From Moraxella sp. VT-16-12 (GTDB lineage: Bacteria; Pseudomonadota; Gammaproteobacteria; Pseudomonadales; Moraxellaceae): a stretch of 64,000 bases of DNA. This document shows, one piece after another, positions 1-8,944 of this stretch (the first letter of the stretch is position 1; each line of letters opens with the position of its first letter). The DNA is taken from positions 153,394-217,393 of the forward strand of contig NZ_NKHK02000003.1 in the NCBI RefSeq assembly GCF_002224245.2. Reading direction: 5' to 3'. The position numbers were made by a program, and so were the translations under genes. Under the pieces are notes generated by a model. It did no database searches and was not told the DNA's origin. It saw only the letters and a list, made by a program, of their open reading frames with translations.

Positions 1-543
1 GCGATGATTGGATATTGTTTGCAATATTTTTTTAAAAAGCTCTTGATTAATCATGAATTCTTTTTTGCTATCAATATATTCAAAAAATTTATCTGTGTTA
101 AGACAGCAATCTATCACATAATTAGGCAATGTCGTTTTTATTTCACATTCTCCTATAAATAAAATCATAGAATGAAAATATCTTAGCTCCAATGATAATA
201 AATTTGCCAGTGTTCTGATGTGATGATTGTTTTGCTTAATGGGGTTATAAAATTGATAAGTACCCCTATAAGTTTTTTGTGTCCATTGGTTGGCATGTTC
301 GCCACCAAAAATAAATCCTTGATAATTTTTGGTTTCTATCACAAAAATGCCATAGGGAGATAATATGACATGGTCAATTTGTGTTGTTCCACCATTTTTT
401 AAGGGCAGTAATAAATTATTGATACAAAAATAACAATCTTTATTAAGATAAGACAGCAGATGATGAACAGTTATTTCGCCAATATCACCTTTGATATTAT
501 TTAATAGAAATCCATCATCTAAACTTAATAATAAATCTGGCAT
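1..543 (-). CDS. NERD-domain (nuclease-related) protein, 3' part outside window
   Basis: The minus-strand frame opens with ATG at 543 and stays open to base 1, giving 181 residues of an unfinished protein. Residues about 17-130 look like a NERD domain: a GEI motif near the start, then ...QIDHV.. followed about 14 residues later by ..VIETKN, the D-(x)n-ExK arrangement of nuclease-related folds. NERD proteins are thought to act on DNA or in DNA-linked processes, but few have a proven activity, so no substrate is assigned. The gene lies downstream of ilvD on the same strand, with a terminator-like hairpin ending about 12 bp before its ATG. There is no in-frame upstream ATG before the ilvD stop, so this start is well supported. 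Confidence 0.75.
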   Translation of the reverse strand, partial: MPDLLLSLDDGFLLNNIKGDIGEITVHHLLSYLNKDCYFCINNLLLPLKNGGTTQIDHVILSPYGIFVIETKNYQGFIFGGEHANQWTQKTYRGTYQFYNPIKQNNHHIRTLANLLSLELRYFHSMILFIGECEIKTTLPNYVIDCCLNTDKFFEYIDSKKEFMINQELFKKILQTISNHR

Positions 544-554
544 AAAAACCCTTG

Positions 555-581
555 AAAAATCCGCCATGATAGACGGATTTT
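555..581 (-). terminator. Intrinsic terminator of ilvD
   Basis: A 7-bp stem (AAATCCG/CGGATTT) with a 10-nt loop and a T run on the minus strand lies 14 bp after the ilvD stop. It sits just upstream of the NERD gene start, so that gene depends on read-through or a promoter of its own. Confidence 0.7.
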
Positions 582-594
582 ATTTTAAAATCAA

Positions 595-2496
595 TTATCT
601 TTCTAGTTGTCCCACATCACGCACCGCCCCAGTATCAGCAGATGTTGCCATAGCCGCATAAGCCCTTAGGGCTTGGCTGATATGACGCTTGCGATTGATG
701 GGTTTCCATGCTTGTTTACCACGAGCATTCATGGCTTCGCGACGGCGAATAAGCTCATCATCAGACACATCCAGATGAATGGTGCGATTGGGAATGTCAA
801 TCTTGATGGTATCAAACTCTTCTACCAAGCCAATCGCTCCACCTTCTGCTGCTTCGGGACTGGCATGCCCAATAGACAGACCAGACGTACCACCACTAAA
901 ACGACCATCAGTCAGCAAGGCACACGCTTTGCCAAGCCCTTTGGATTTTAGGTAGCTGGTGGGGTAGAGCATCTCTTGCATACCAGGACCGCCTTTTGGA
1001 CCTTCGTAGCGAATGATGACAATATCGCCTGCGACAATTTGGTCAGCCAAAATGGCTTCTACGGCAGACTCTTGGCTTTCAAAAACTCTGGCTCGTCCTG
1101 TAAAGGTTAAAATACTTTCGTCCACGCCTGCGGTTTTGACAACACAGCCACGCTCAGCGATGTTACCAAATAAGACCGCCAAACCACCGTCTTGACTATA
1201 AGCAAATTCTTTGGCACGAATACAGCCAGATTCACGGTTTAAATCCAAATTGCTCCATTCGTTGGCTTGGCTAAACGCTTGGGTGGTACGCACCCCACCA
1301 GGGGCGGCGATATATAAGCTGCGAGCGTCCACATTGTTGGCATTCATCACGTCCCATTTGTCTAAGGCGTCTTGTAGGGTAGGGGCGTGAACGGTTGGCA
1401 CATCTATGTTTAGTAGTCCTGCTCGGTTAAGCTCTGCCAAAATGCCCATCACACCACCTGCTCGGTGCACATCTTCCATGTGGTATTTTTGGGTGGCAGG
1501 GGCAACTTTGGACAGACAGGGCACCTTGCGAGACAAACGGTCAATGTCCGCCATCTTAAAGTCCACGCCTGCTTCATTGGCAGCTGCCAATAAATGCAAA
1601 ATGGTGTTGGTGCTTCCTCCCATGGCAATATCTAAGCTCATGGCGTTTAAAAAGGCGGGCTTTGTGGCTATGGAACGCGGTAAAACGCTATCATCGTCTT
1701 CTTCATAATAACGTTTGGCAAGCTCCACAATCATTCTGCCTGCCGTTAAAAATAACTCTTTACGTTTGGCGTGCGTGGCTAAAAGTGAGCCATTACCCGG
1801 TAGAGACAAACCTAAGGCTTCGGTAAGACAGTTCATGGAGTTGGCGGTAAACATCCCTGAGCATGAGCCACAGGTTGGACACGCCGAACGCTCCACATTA
1901 GCAACGTCTGTATCTGAAATCAAATCGTCCGCCGCATCAATCATGGCATCCACAAGGTCAAGCTTTCTTATTTTTTGCCCTTGTTCGTTGATGATGGTTT
2001 CGTGGGTCATATGACCTTCAGCGATGTTGCTTGCCAAGACTTTGCCCGCTTCCATCGGGCCGCCAGAGACAAAGATGGTGGGAATGTTAAGACGCATGGC
2101 AGCCATCAGCATACCGGGGGTGATTTTATCGCAGTTAGAGATACACACCAAAGCATCAGCACAGTGAGCATTGACCATATACTCCACGCTATCAGCAATC
2201 AAATCACGGCTAGGCAAGCTATACAGCATGCCACCATGACCCATGGCAATGCCATCATCCACGGCAATGGTGTTAAATTCTTTGGCAACACCGCCATGCT
2301 TTTCAATCTCACGAGCGACCAGTTGCCCCATGTCTTTTAGATGGACATGACCCGGCACAAACTGGGTAAATGAGTTGGCAATGGCAATAATAGGTTTGTT
2401 AAAATCATCATCGGTCATGCCGGTGGCACGCCAAAGGGCTCTTGCCCCTGCCATATTGCGACCGGATGTGGAAGTTTTGGAGCGATAAGTTGGCAT
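595..2496 (-). CDS. ilvD: Dihydroxy-acid dehydratase
   Basis: IlvD dehydrates 2,3-dihydroxy-3-methylbutanoate and 2,3-dihydroxy-3-methylpentanoate to the 2-oxo acids that are precursors of valine, leucine and isoleucine. The 633-residue protein is full length (family about 610-620). It starts [20 protein letters not shown], a typical IlvD N terminus. Visible cluster-binding cysteines lie in the NCDKITPGM motif and in the [18 protein letters not shown] stretch. Late motifs [16 protein letters not shown] and [11 protein letters not shown] are also characteristic. The cluster is a labile Fe-S cluster in the cytoplasm. It stands alone, not in an ilv operon. A terminator follows it at 555-581. leuA elsewhere in this window serves the same branched-chain pathway. 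Confidence 0.97.
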   Translation of the reverse strand: MPTYRSKTSTSGRNMAGARALWRATGMTDDDFNKPIIAIANSFTQFVPGHVHLKDMGQLVAREIEKHGGVAKEFNTIAVDDGIAMGHGGMLYSLPSRDLIADSVEYMVNAHCADALVCISNCDKITPGMLMAAMRLNIPTIFVSGGPMEAGKVLASNIAEGHMTHETIINEQGQKIRKLDLVDAMIDAADDLISDTDVANVERSACPTCGSCSGMFTANSMNCLTEALGLSLPGNGSLLATHAKRKELFLTAGRMIVELAKRYYEEDDDSVLPRSIATKPAFLNAMSLDIAMGGSTNTILHLLAAANEAGVDFKMADIDRLSRKVPCLSKVAPATQKYHMEDVHRAGGVMGILAELNRAGLLNIDVPTVHAPTLQDALDKWDVMNANNVDARSLYIAAPGGVRTTQAFSQANEWSNLDLNRESGCIRAKEFAYSQDGGLAVLFGNIAERGCVVKTAGVDESILTFTGRARVFESQESAVEAILADQIVAGDIVIIRYEGPKGGPGMQEMLYPTSYLKSKGLGKACALLTDGRFSGGTSGLSIGHASPEAAEGGAIGLVEEFDTIKIDIPNRTIHLDVSDDELIRRREAMNARGKQAWKPINRKRHISQALRAYAAMATSADTGAVRDVGQLER

Positions 2497-2620
2497 AGTA
2501 TTTCCTAGGGTTGGCGGTTGGCTAGAATAAGGTGGGGTGTTTATCGTTAGATAGCAATAAAAAACGTCCCAAAAGGAATTATTCTACCATTTTATCAAAC
2601 AAATGGGAATTTATCAGACA

Positions 2621-2650
2621 AAAAAATCCGTCAATCATGACGGACTTTTT
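2621..2650 (-). terminator. Intrinsic terminator after TonB-receptor remnant
   Basis: A perfect 7-bp stem TCCGTCA/TGACGGA with loop ATCA is flanked by an A run on one side and a T run on the other, so it could work in both directions. It lies 11 bp after the stop of the receptor remnant, which suggests that the true 3' end of that gene is preserved. Confidence 0.7.
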
Positions 2651-2661
2651 GGACATTGAGT

Positions 2662-2844
2662 TTAGTAGGTAAAATTGACACCCACACGAAAATCACGACC
2701 TGCTCCTACAAGTGTGGTTTCGCCAGCACGTTGTGCGTGTGGTCGATAGTTTTCATTAAAGGCGTTATTTATGGCAAAATTTACATTCGATTTGTCATTA
2801 TTGTAAGGTTTCCAAAAAAGTTGAGATGAGTAAGATATTCTTAT
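2662..2844 (-). pseudogene. TonB-dependent receptor, C-terminal remnant
   Basis: The last 55-60 codons of this frame end ...GRDFRVGVNFTY, an aromatic-terminated final beta-strand typical of TonB-dependent outer-membrane receptors. Upstream lies a NVNFAINNAFNENYRPHAQ-like segment, which is the usual penultimate-strand motif (..NLxF.VNNxFNxxYRPY). The open frame extends to 2916, but residues before about LFWKPYNN are lysine- and isoleucine-rich and do not look like receptor sequence. The remaining 600 or more residues, including plug and signal peptide, are absent on either side. PHAQ and the GRDFRVG ending hint at the haem/haemoglobin receptor branch, an inference. A terminator just downstream fits the original 3' end. 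I read it as a deletion remnant, not a small gene. Confidence 0.7.
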
Positions 2845-2916
2845 TTGTAAATACAAATTATTATATTTTAAAATAGATTTTATTCTTGATTTAAAGTTGA
2901 TATTTTGGCAAGTCAT

Positions 2917-3248
2917 GGCAAGCCAAGATGACAGATGATAAATATAGGATTAACGGCATTTTTTTTAGTATGGGTGTATTTTTCAAGCAGAAGAATTATT
3001 GATATAATTATGAATTTTAAATATTGCTCAGCCTTATGTTGGAGCTGGCATACATCAAAACTTTATCAGGTATTTATAAGTGAGTGATTTGTGGTTAAAA
3101 CCATAAATGCCCATTTAAACACAAAGAATAAACTTCTTTTTCTATGTCAAACTTGCTTTGGTGAGTGGATTTGAAAAAGTTGTGTTTTTTTATGTTTAAA
3201 CAAAAATATTTTGGTAAATGCTCTCTTATTTTTTTTGTAAAAACCATC
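2917..3248. other. Intergenic region between receptor remnant and ubiH
   Basis: About 330 bp of AT-rich DNA. I see no recognisable reading frame, RNA gene or convincing promoter apart from the upstream extension of the ubiH frame, which has a GTG at 3165 and an ATG at 3192. It may contain further decayed receptor DNA, but no frame translates to recognisable receptor motifs. Confidence 0.5.
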
Positions 3249-4544
3249 ATGCCTATCACACCCATCAAACCTAATACTCAAAACCACGTCATCATCATCG
3301 GTGGCGGTCATGTCGGATTGTCTTTTGCGTTGTTGTTGGCTTATCGGGGGATTTATAGCACGTTGATTGAGACGGTTAGCTATCCTGCCATCGCCCCAGA
3401 CCAAGACACCAAACGTCAGCATTATTTGGACAGTCGCAACACTGCCTTGTCTCGGCGTAGTGTGCAGATTTATCAAGAGATTAAATTGTGGCAACACCTT
3501 GAAAATCACGCTTGCCGTATTGATGGTGTGCTGATTAGTGAGTTGGGCAGCTTTGGACGAGCCACCTTAGATAAAAACGCAGAAGGCGTGGAGAGTTTTG
3601 GTTTTGTGATGGAAAATGCTTGGCTTGGCAGGCAATTATTGCAGTCGGTGAGAGCCAGTGAATTTATTACGCTTCTTGATGGCACACAAGTAACAGACAT
3701 TGCCCAAGATAACACATCTGTAACGGTGCGTGCTTGCAAAGTTGGTCAGCAAACCACAGATAATTGCAACGTATCGTTGATAGAAGCACCGTTGGCGGTG
3801 GCGTGCGATGGTCAAAATTCACCCATTCGTCAGTTACTTGGTGTCAAAACCAAAGTTCATGATTATTGTCAGGTGGGTATTGTGGGCGTGGTACAAACTG
3901 ACAAACCCCATCAACATCTTGCCATTGAAAAATTTAGCAGTGCAGGACCTTTGGCATTATTGCCTTTGCTTGATGAGATGGTAGATGACCATCAAAGCCA
4001 TCGCCGTTCAGTGGTGTTTATCTGCCCAAAAGGCGAAGAGCAGCGTTATCTGCAAGATGATGAGCATTTTTTAGCCACTTTGCAAAGCGTGTTTGGTGAT
4101 GATGCAGGCACCTTTATCAAAGCGGGCAGGCGTGGTGCTTACCCATTGTCAAAAGTGCTGGCAACACGCCAAGTCGTTGGGCGTTGCGTGCTGATGGGCA
4201 ATGCGGCTCATACTTTGCACCCTGTGGCAGGGCAAGGGTTTAATCTGTGTCTAAGAGATGCTCATGCATTGGCAAATATGCTTGGTGATGTATTAAAAAC
4301 TCATAGTGAGCAAGGTCGGATGGGTCGTTTTGATTTTGGCGACCAAAGTCGTTTGTTGGCGTATGAAGTGGCACGCCAAAAGGACCAAAAACGCGTGGTG
4401 CATTTTTGTGATACCGTGGTGGGAAGTTTTACAAACCCCAATCCTGTGATGAAGTTTGCTCGCAATGTTGGGCTGATAGCCTTTGACAAGATTCCCGGCA
4501 TCAAACCTTTGGTGGCAAGCTACGCCATGGGGCTAAAATCTTGA
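3249..4544 (+). CDS. ubiH: FAD-dependent ubiquinone hydroxylase, UbiH type
   Basis: UbiH-family flavin monooxygenases hydroxylate the ubiquinone precursor ring. About 431 residues from the chosen ATG. The N-terminal dinucleotide-binding motif is IIGGGHVGLSFALLLA. Then comes YLDSRNTALSRRSVQIYQ, matching the DSR-TxALS signature of UbiH/UbiF/VisC. The second FAD motif is VLMGNAAHTLHPVAGQGFNLCLRDAHAL, the conserved GDAAH-P-GQG-N-G box with N for D. The segment GSFGRATL...ESFGFVMENAWLGRQLL favours UbiH over UbiI or UbiF. The frame is open upstream to a GTG at 3165, but those 28 residues are unlike the family and no clear ribosome-binding site marks any start. It is a single gene followed by a bidirectional terminator shared with ppiB. 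Confidence 0.88.
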   Translation: MPITPIKPNTQNHVIIIGGGHVGLSFALLLAYRGIYSTLIETVSYPAIAPDQDTKRQHYLDSRNTALSRRSVQIYQEIKLWQHLENHACRIDGVLISELGSFGRATLDKNAEGVESFGFVMENAWLGRQLLQSVRASEFITLLDGTQVTDIAQDNTSVTVRACKVGQQTTDNCNVSLIEAPLAVACDGQNSPIRQLLGVKTKVHDYCQVGIVGVVQTDKPHQHLAIEKFSSAGPLALLPLLDEMVDDHQSHRRSVVFICPKGEEQRYLQDDEHFLATLQSVFGDDAGTFIKAGRRGAYPLSKVLATRQVVGRCVLMGNAAHTLHPVAGQGFNLCLRDAHALANMLGDVLKTHSEQGRMGRFDFGDQSRLLAYEVARQKDQKRVVHFCDTVVGSFTNPNPVMKFARNVGLIAFDKIPGIKPLVASYAMGLKS

Positions 4545-4554
4545 TATGATTGAT

Positions 4555-4581
4555 AAAAACCGCCTTTGTGAGGCGGTTTTT
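4555..4581 (+). terminator. Bidirectional terminator between ubiH and ppiB
   Basis: The hairpin AAAAACCGCC-TTTGTGA-GGCGGTTTTT has A and T tracts on both sides. It sits between the convergent ends of ubiH and ppiB and can end both transcripts. Confidence 0.85.
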
Positions 4582-4584
4582 GGA

Positions 4585-5094
4585 TTATTGTTTGATGATT
4601 TTGGCAGAGTTAATCACAATCGGCTCGTTAGGTACGTCCGAATGATAACCATAACGACCTGTTGCCACGCCTTTAATTTGATTGACCACATCCATGCCGT
4701 CGGTAACTTTACCAAAAACGGCATAGCCCCAGCCTTGTGGTGTTGGGCTTGAATAATTTAAAAAGTCGTTGTTTTTTACATTGATAAAAAACTGTGCGGT
4801 GGCAGAATGCGGATCAGAAGTACGAGCCATGGCAATGGTGCCAACGTCATTTTTTAGACCATTGTCAGCTTCATTTTTGATGGGGGTACCAGTGCGTTTT
4901 TCGTTCATGTTGGCATCCATACCGCCACCTTGAATCATAAAACCATCAATCACACGGTGAAAAATCGTGCCATCATAATGACCGCTTTGCACATAATCCA
5001 AAAAGTTTGCCACGGTAACAGGGGCTTTTTCGGCATTTAGCTCAATGGTGATTTGACCGTATGTGGTGTCAAATTGTACAACAGGCAAGTCCAT
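4585..5094 (-). CDS. ppiB: Peptidyl-prolyl cis-trans isomerase, cytoplasmic cyclophilin
   Basis: This 169-residue cyclophilin catalyses proline isomerisation during protein folding. There is no signal peptide, so it is the cytoplasmic PpiB form. Catalytic and substrate-pocket motifs are present: [14 protein letters not shown] (the Arg/Phe pair), [21 protein letters not shown] (Gln/Phe of the active site) and [14 protein letters not shown]. Its length matches the E. coli enzyme (164). The start MDLPVVQF has a plausible AGGGAT-like site upstream on the minus strand. It is transcribed alone, convergent with ubiH and divergent from glnS, with about 240 bp between the two 5' ends. Confidence 0.95.
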   Translation of the reverse strand: MDLPVVQFDTTYGQITIELNAEKAPVTVANFLDYVQSGHYDGTIFHRVIDGFMIQGGGMDANMNEKRTGTPIKNEADNGLKNDVGTIAMARTSDPHSATAQFFINVKNNDFLNYSSPTPQGWGYAVFGKVTDGMDVVNQIKGVATGRYGYHSDVPNEPIVINSAKIIKQ

Positions 5095-5332
5095 AGGGAT
5101 TCCTTAATATAAAAATTTGGTGAATGTTTCATCAGTTGATGGGTGAATTTGCGTGCCTATTATAACAAAGTTTTTGGACAGTTGGACATAAAGACCAAAT
5201 AAAATTAACAAATTACCAAAATCATACCAGTAAAATTTTTGTTGAAAAGTTTCCTTAAAATACGGTGAAATCAGCATAATTTATTATAAAAATATGATAA
5301 AATAACAAGTTTACAATAATTTTGAGAAACTT

Positions 5333-7099
5333 ATGACTGACACCATGAATAATCCACCTGAGAAAAACGACTTTATCCGCCAAATCATTCGTGATGACTT
5401 AGCTTCTGGTAAGCATAATGGTATTGTTACACGTTTTCCGCCTGAGCCAAATGGTTATTTGCATATTGGGCACGTCAAATCCATTTGCTTAAACTTTGGT
5501 GTGGCAGATGAATTTGGGGGTGTGTGCAATTTACGTTTTGATGACACCAACCCCACTGCTGAAAAACAAGATTTTGTGGATAATATCAAGGCAGACGTGG
5601 CGTGGCTTGGCTTTGAATGGGCAGGAGAGGTGCGTTACGCATCGCATTATTTTGATAAATTGTATGAATGGGCGGTGCAACTTATCAAGCAAGGAGATGC
5701 TTATGTGGATTTTCAAACACCTGATGAGATTCGTGAACATCGGGGTGGTTTTGGCAAGCCATCTGTGCCATCTCCCCAACGTAACGCCACGATAGATGAG
5801 AACTTGATACGTTTTGAAGCCATGAAAAATGGCAAATACAAAGAGGGTGAGGCGGTATTGCGTGCCAAAATTGACATGAATCATGCCAACATGAACATGA
5901 GAGACCCTGTGATTTATCGTGTCATGCACGCTCATCACCATCAAACGGGCGATAAGTGGTGTATTTATCCGATGTATGACTATGCACACCCATTGTCAGA
6001 TGCCATTGAAAACATCACACATTCTTTGTGTACGTTGGAGTTTGAAGACCATCGCCCATTTTATGATTGGGTGGTGCAAAAAATTGGTTTTGATGTGCCG
6101 CCACACCAATATGAATTCAGTCGTTTAAATCTTGACCATACTTTGACGTCTAAGCGTAAACTTAAACGTCTTGTGGAGATGGGCGTGGTCTCAGGTTGGG
6201 ACGACCCACGTATGCCAACCGTGGCAGGCATGAGACGGCGTGGTTATCCTGCCGAAGGCTTAAGAGACTTCTGTCAGCGCATTGGCGTGTCCAAGGCAGA
6301 TGGCGTGGTGGATTTTCGCCAGCTTGAATTTAGCATTCGTTATGTGCTAGAAAATACCACAAACCGTGGCATGGCGGTCTTACGTCCTTTAAAAGTTACC
6401 ATTAGTAATTTTGATGAAGCAGTGGCAAATTTTGAAACGCTTAAAAAAGACAGTGTCAAAGCTCGTTTGGATGATGGTGTGCTATGGATTACTCAGCCAA
6501 AAAATACTAATATGGACAATGGTGAGCGTGAAATCCCCTTTACCAAAGAGATTTATATTGATAAAACAGATTTTGAGCTTAATCCCCCAGACGGCTATAA
6601 ACGCCTAAGTCCAAATAACTTAGAAATTCGCTTGCGTAACAGCTATGTTCTAAAAGTGGAAAGCTGGCAAGTGGATGATAATGGGCAAGTGAGCGAGCTT
6701 ATTGCCAGTATTGACCCCAAAACTTTGGGCAACAACCCAGAAGGGCGAAAAGTCAAAGGGGTAATTCATTGGGTGTCAGCAAGCCTTGGTGTTCCTGCAA
6801 CCATCAGATTGTACGAACATTTGTTGTTTGAAGATGATGAGCTGACAGAAGAGCATATCGCCAATGTCAAAGCACAAAATCCAACTGCTGATGATGACAC
6901 GCTTTGGGTTTTAACACACATCAATCCAAATTCGTTACAAGTGGTGAATGCTGTGATTGAACCATCTTTGGCAAATGCCCAACCTGATGAAAAATTCCAA
7001 TTTGAGCGTGAAAGCTACTTTGTGGCAGATGGCGTGGAGCATACGGCTGATAATCCTGTGTTTAATCAGATTGTTGGATTAAAAGACGGATTTAAATGA
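5333..7099 (+). CDS. glnS: Glutaminyl-tRNA synthetase
   Basis: GlnRS charges tRNA-Gln with glutamine in the cytoplasm. The protein is 588 residues, slightly longer than E. coli GlnRS (554). The class I HIGH motif appears in PPEPNGYLHIGHVKSI and the KMSKS-equivalent loop is LTSKRKL (VMSKR in E. coli). The motif RFDDTNP and the C-terminal anticodon-binding beta-barrels (from about residue 350) are present. The presence of a dedicated GlnRS fits a gammaproteobacterium. The gene is preceded by a very AT-rich promoter region and followed by about 150 bp of intergenic DNA before sodA. It is monocistronic by spacing. Confidence 0.97.
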   Translation: MTDTMNNPPEKNDFIRQIIRDDLASGKHNGIVTRFPPEPNGYLHIGHVKSICLNFGVADEFGGVCNLRFDDTNPTAEKQDFVDNIKADVAWLGFEWAGEVRYASHYFDKLYEWAVQLIKQGDAYVDFQTPDEIREHRGGFGKPSVPSPQRNATIDENLIRFEAMKNGKYKEGEAVLRAKIDMNHANMNMRDPVIYRVMHAHHHQTGDKWCIYPMYDYAHPLSDAIENITHSLCTLEFEDHRPFYDWVVQKIGFDVPPHQYEFSRLNLDHTLTSKRKLKRLVEMGVVSGWDDPRMPTVAGMRRRGYPAEGLRDFCQRIGVSKADGVVDFRQLEFSIRYVLENTTNRGMAVLRPLKVTISNFDEAVANFETLKKDSVKARLDDGVLWITQPKNTNMDNGEREIPFTKEIYIDKTDFELNPPDGYKRLSPNNLEIRLRNSYVLKVESWQVDDNGQVSELIASIDPKTLGNNPEGRKVKGVIHWVSASLGVPATIRLYEHLLFEDDELTEEHIANVKAQNPTADDDTLWVLTHINPNSLQVVNAVIEPSLANAQPDEKFQFERESYFVADGVEHTADNPVFNQIVGLKDGFK

Positions 7100-7162
7100 T
7101 TACTGCGATTTTGATAAATAACAGGCAGTTAAAGAATTTTTTGCATAAAGCATAAAATCTGC

Positions 7163-7191
7163 TTGAAATTTGCTACTTTTGGCTTTATATT
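7163..7191 (+). promoter_or_regulatory. Sigma70-type promoter of sodA
   Basis: TTGAAA (7163-7168) and TATATT (7186-7191) are separated by exactly 17 bp. Transcription would start near 7198, giving a leader of about 50 nt before the sodA ATG. Confidence 0.65.
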
Positions 7192-7198
7192 AGAAATG

Positions 7199-7213
7199 CA
7201 AATCATTGATTTG
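7199..7213. promoter_or_regulatory. Perfect 7-1-7 inverted repeat at the predicted sodA start site
   Basis: CAAATCA-T-TGATTTG is a perfect 15-bp palindrome with a single central base, placed right at the predicted transcription start. The position suits a repressor that senses metal or oxidative stress. The sequence does not match the Fur consensus, so no regulator is named. Confidence 0.5.
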
Positions 7214-7249
7214 TCATTAGTTTACCCACAATTTTATTAAGGAATTACC

Positions 7250-7864
7250 ATGCCATTTACCTTGCCTGAGCTAGGTTATAGCTATGATGCTCTTGAACCA
7301 CATTTTGATAAAGAAACGATGGAAATTCACCACTCACGCCATCATCAAGCATATGTCAATAACGCCAATGTTGCCTTAGAAGGCACAGAATGGGCGGATA
7401 AGTCAGCCGAAGAAGTGATTGCCAATCTTGACAAGTTGCCTGCTGACAAGCAAACCGCCGTACGCAATAACGCAGGTGGACACGCCAACCACAGCCTATT
7501 TTGGACAATTTTAAAAACAGGCACAGAGCTAAAAGGTTCTCTAAAAGAAGCCATTGTGCGTGATTTTGGGTCAGTGGAAGCATTCCAAGAACAATTTGAA
7601 AAGGCTGCCACCACTCGTTTTGGTTCTGGTTGGGCGTGGCTTGTTAAGCAGGGTGATAAGTTGGCGGTGGTCTCTACGGCCAACCAAGACAGCCCATTGA
7701 TGGGTAAAGATGTGGCAGGCTGTGAAGGCACACCCATTATTGGTCTTGATGTGTGGGAACATGCCTACTATCTAAAATACCAAAACAAACGCCCAGATTA
7801 TATCAAAGCGTTTTGGCATGTGGTCAATTGGGATAAAGCCCAAGAAAACTTTGATAATGCCTAA
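7250..7864 (+). CDS. sodA: Superoxide dismutase, manganese type
   Basis: Converts superoxide to oxygen and hydrogen peroxide in the cytoplasm (no signal peptide). 204 residues, family length. Metal ligands are visible: His in [10 protein letters not shown], His in [13 protein letters not shown], and Asp/His in [19 protein letters not shown]. Residues that separate Mn from Fe enzymes favour manganese: the [10 protein letters not shown] segment and the Gln of STANQDSP match E. coli SodA closely. Metal choice is still an inference from sequence. Ribosome-binding site AAGGAAT lies 5 bp before the ATG. A 17-bp-spaced promoter and an operator-like palindrome lie upstream, and a strong terminator follows. 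Confidence 0.95.
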   Translation: MPFTLPELGYSYDALEPHFDKETMEIHHSRHHQAYVNNANVALEGTEWADKSAEEVIANLDKLPADKQTAVRNNAGGHANHSLFWTILKTGTELKGSLKEAIVRDFGSVEAFQEQFEKAATTRFGSGWAWLVKQGDKLAVVSTANQDSPLMGKDVAGCEGTPIIGLDVWEHAYYLKYQNKRPDYIKAFWHVVNWDKAQENFDNA

Positions 7865-7880
7865 TTGATGCATCAGATAA

Positions 7881-7906
7881 AAAGCACCTATTTTGGGTGC
7901 TTTTTT
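7881..7906 (+). terminator. Intrinsic terminator of sodA
   Basis: AAAGCACC-TATTTT-GGGTGC followed by seven T. It lies 17 bp after the sodA stop. Confidence 0.85.
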
Positions 7907-7930
7907 ATGTAAATTAAATAAATGTAAATA

Positions 7931-7953
7931 AAAAACCGCAAGGAAACTTGCGG
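7931..7953 (-). terminator. Intrinsic terminator of rlpA
   Basis: On the minus strand CCGCAAG-TTTC-CTTGCGG is followed by a T run. It lies 25 bp after the rlpA stop. Confidence 0.85.
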
Positions 7954-7977
7954 TATATTCAGCGAACTGGCGATGTA

Positions 7978-8559
7978 TCAGGGAGCATCTACTCGCTCAA
8001 TGCTGACATTGCCTGTGCCTTTTTGGGTCATGCCAATGGCTTTGGCAGCTCCATAAGATAGGTCAAGTATGCGATTATCCTTAAAAGAAGCACGGTCATT
8101 TACTTTAACCACAACGGATTTGCCATTGTCTTTATTGGTAACTTTAATATAGCAGTTCATTGGTAGGGTGCTATGAGCGGCGGTAAAGCCATTCATGTCA
8201 AAAGATTCGCCACTGGTGGTTTTGCGTCCGTGAAACTGACGACCATACCATGATGCTGTGCCAGTTTGTTTAAATTTGCTTACTGTGCTAGATGCGACAG
8301 CAGTTAGCTGACCTAGGACGTTATTGCCACCAGTTTTATTTGCCTTGGGTGGGTTTACCAAGGTGCTACTAAGTGCCAATGATGCAGGTTGGCGAGTGTT
8401 TTTGACAAGGTTGGATGAGCTATTGTGTTGGCGAGTTAGCTCACCAAGCACTTTATCAATATCGCCGTTAGAGCCTGCGGCATGGGCTGATGTTGATACA
8501 TTTAGTCCAATCACAATGCTGGCTATGGCGAACAATTGTGCGTTATATTTTTGTTTCAT
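7978..8559 (-). CDS. rlpA: RlpA-type septal-ring lytic transglycosylase
   Basis: RlpA-family proteins carry a double-psi beta-barrel that, in some species, cleaves denuded glycan strands at the septum. From ATG at 8559 the protein has 193 residues: a signal peptide ending ..SAHA|A (about residue 27), a low-complexity linker, then the barrel with GTASWYGRQFHGRKTTSGESFD, a typical RlpA active-site motif, and VKVNDRASFKDNRILDLSYGAAKAIGM. The open frame extends 31 codons upstream, but 8559 is preferred because AGAGG lies 7 bp before it and a proper signal peptide begins there. No lipobox cysteine is visible and no SPOR domain follows the barrel, so septal recruitment may differ from E. coli RlpA. 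Confidence 0.88.
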   Translation of the reverse strand: MKQKYNAQLFAIASIVIGLNVSTSAHAAGSNGDIDKVLGELTRQHNSSSNLVKNTRQPASLALSSTLVNPPKANKTGGNNVLGQLTAVASSTVSKFKQTGTASWYGRQFHGRKTTSGESFDMNGFTAAHSTLPMNCYIKVTNKDNGKSVVVKVNDRASFKDNRILDLSYGAAKAIGMTQKGTGNVSIERVDAP

Positions 8560-8944
8560 GGTGATTACCTCTTGGTTTTGTTTCACACCGCCCAAGTCTA
8601 AACCAATAAAAACTCGGGTTATCATCAGTGATGATGGGTGTACTTCGCTCAATACCTAAGCTGACTTTAAAAAAGTTGTTCCATTTGGTCAAATCTATCA
8701 TTATAGTAGGGCTTTTTTGATAAAAATCAAGTTTATCATTCCCTAAATAAATAAGATGTATTTATACCAAAAAATGTCAAAAAATACAATCAAGTATTTT
8801 TAATGACTTACAATCAAGTTAAAGATAAATAAGAACGTAAACTCATCTTTTTCTTTTTTGATAGAAAATATATGCAAAAATAATACCAAGATGAGATTTA
8901 TCTTAGTATTATTCTAACTGATTTGTGGATTTTAAGGTAGGTAT
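8560..8944. other. Intergenic region upstream of rlpA, downstream of rodA
   Basis: About 385 bp. The proximal part holds the probable rlpA promoter (see 8664-8692). The rest, up to the rodA stop, is AT-rich with runs of A and T. I see no coding frame, RNA or clear terminator in it. Confidence 0.5.
8664..8692 (-). promoter_or_regulatory. Candidate promoter of rlpA
   Basis: On the minus strand TTGACC (8692-8687) and TAAAGT (8669-8664) are separated by 17 bp. The leader to the ATG would be about 100 nt. Confidence 0.4.

Noticed and set aside
7199..7213. Fur box at sodA
   Set aside because: The 7-1-7 layout is similar, but the bases do not fit the GATAAT-based Fur consensus.
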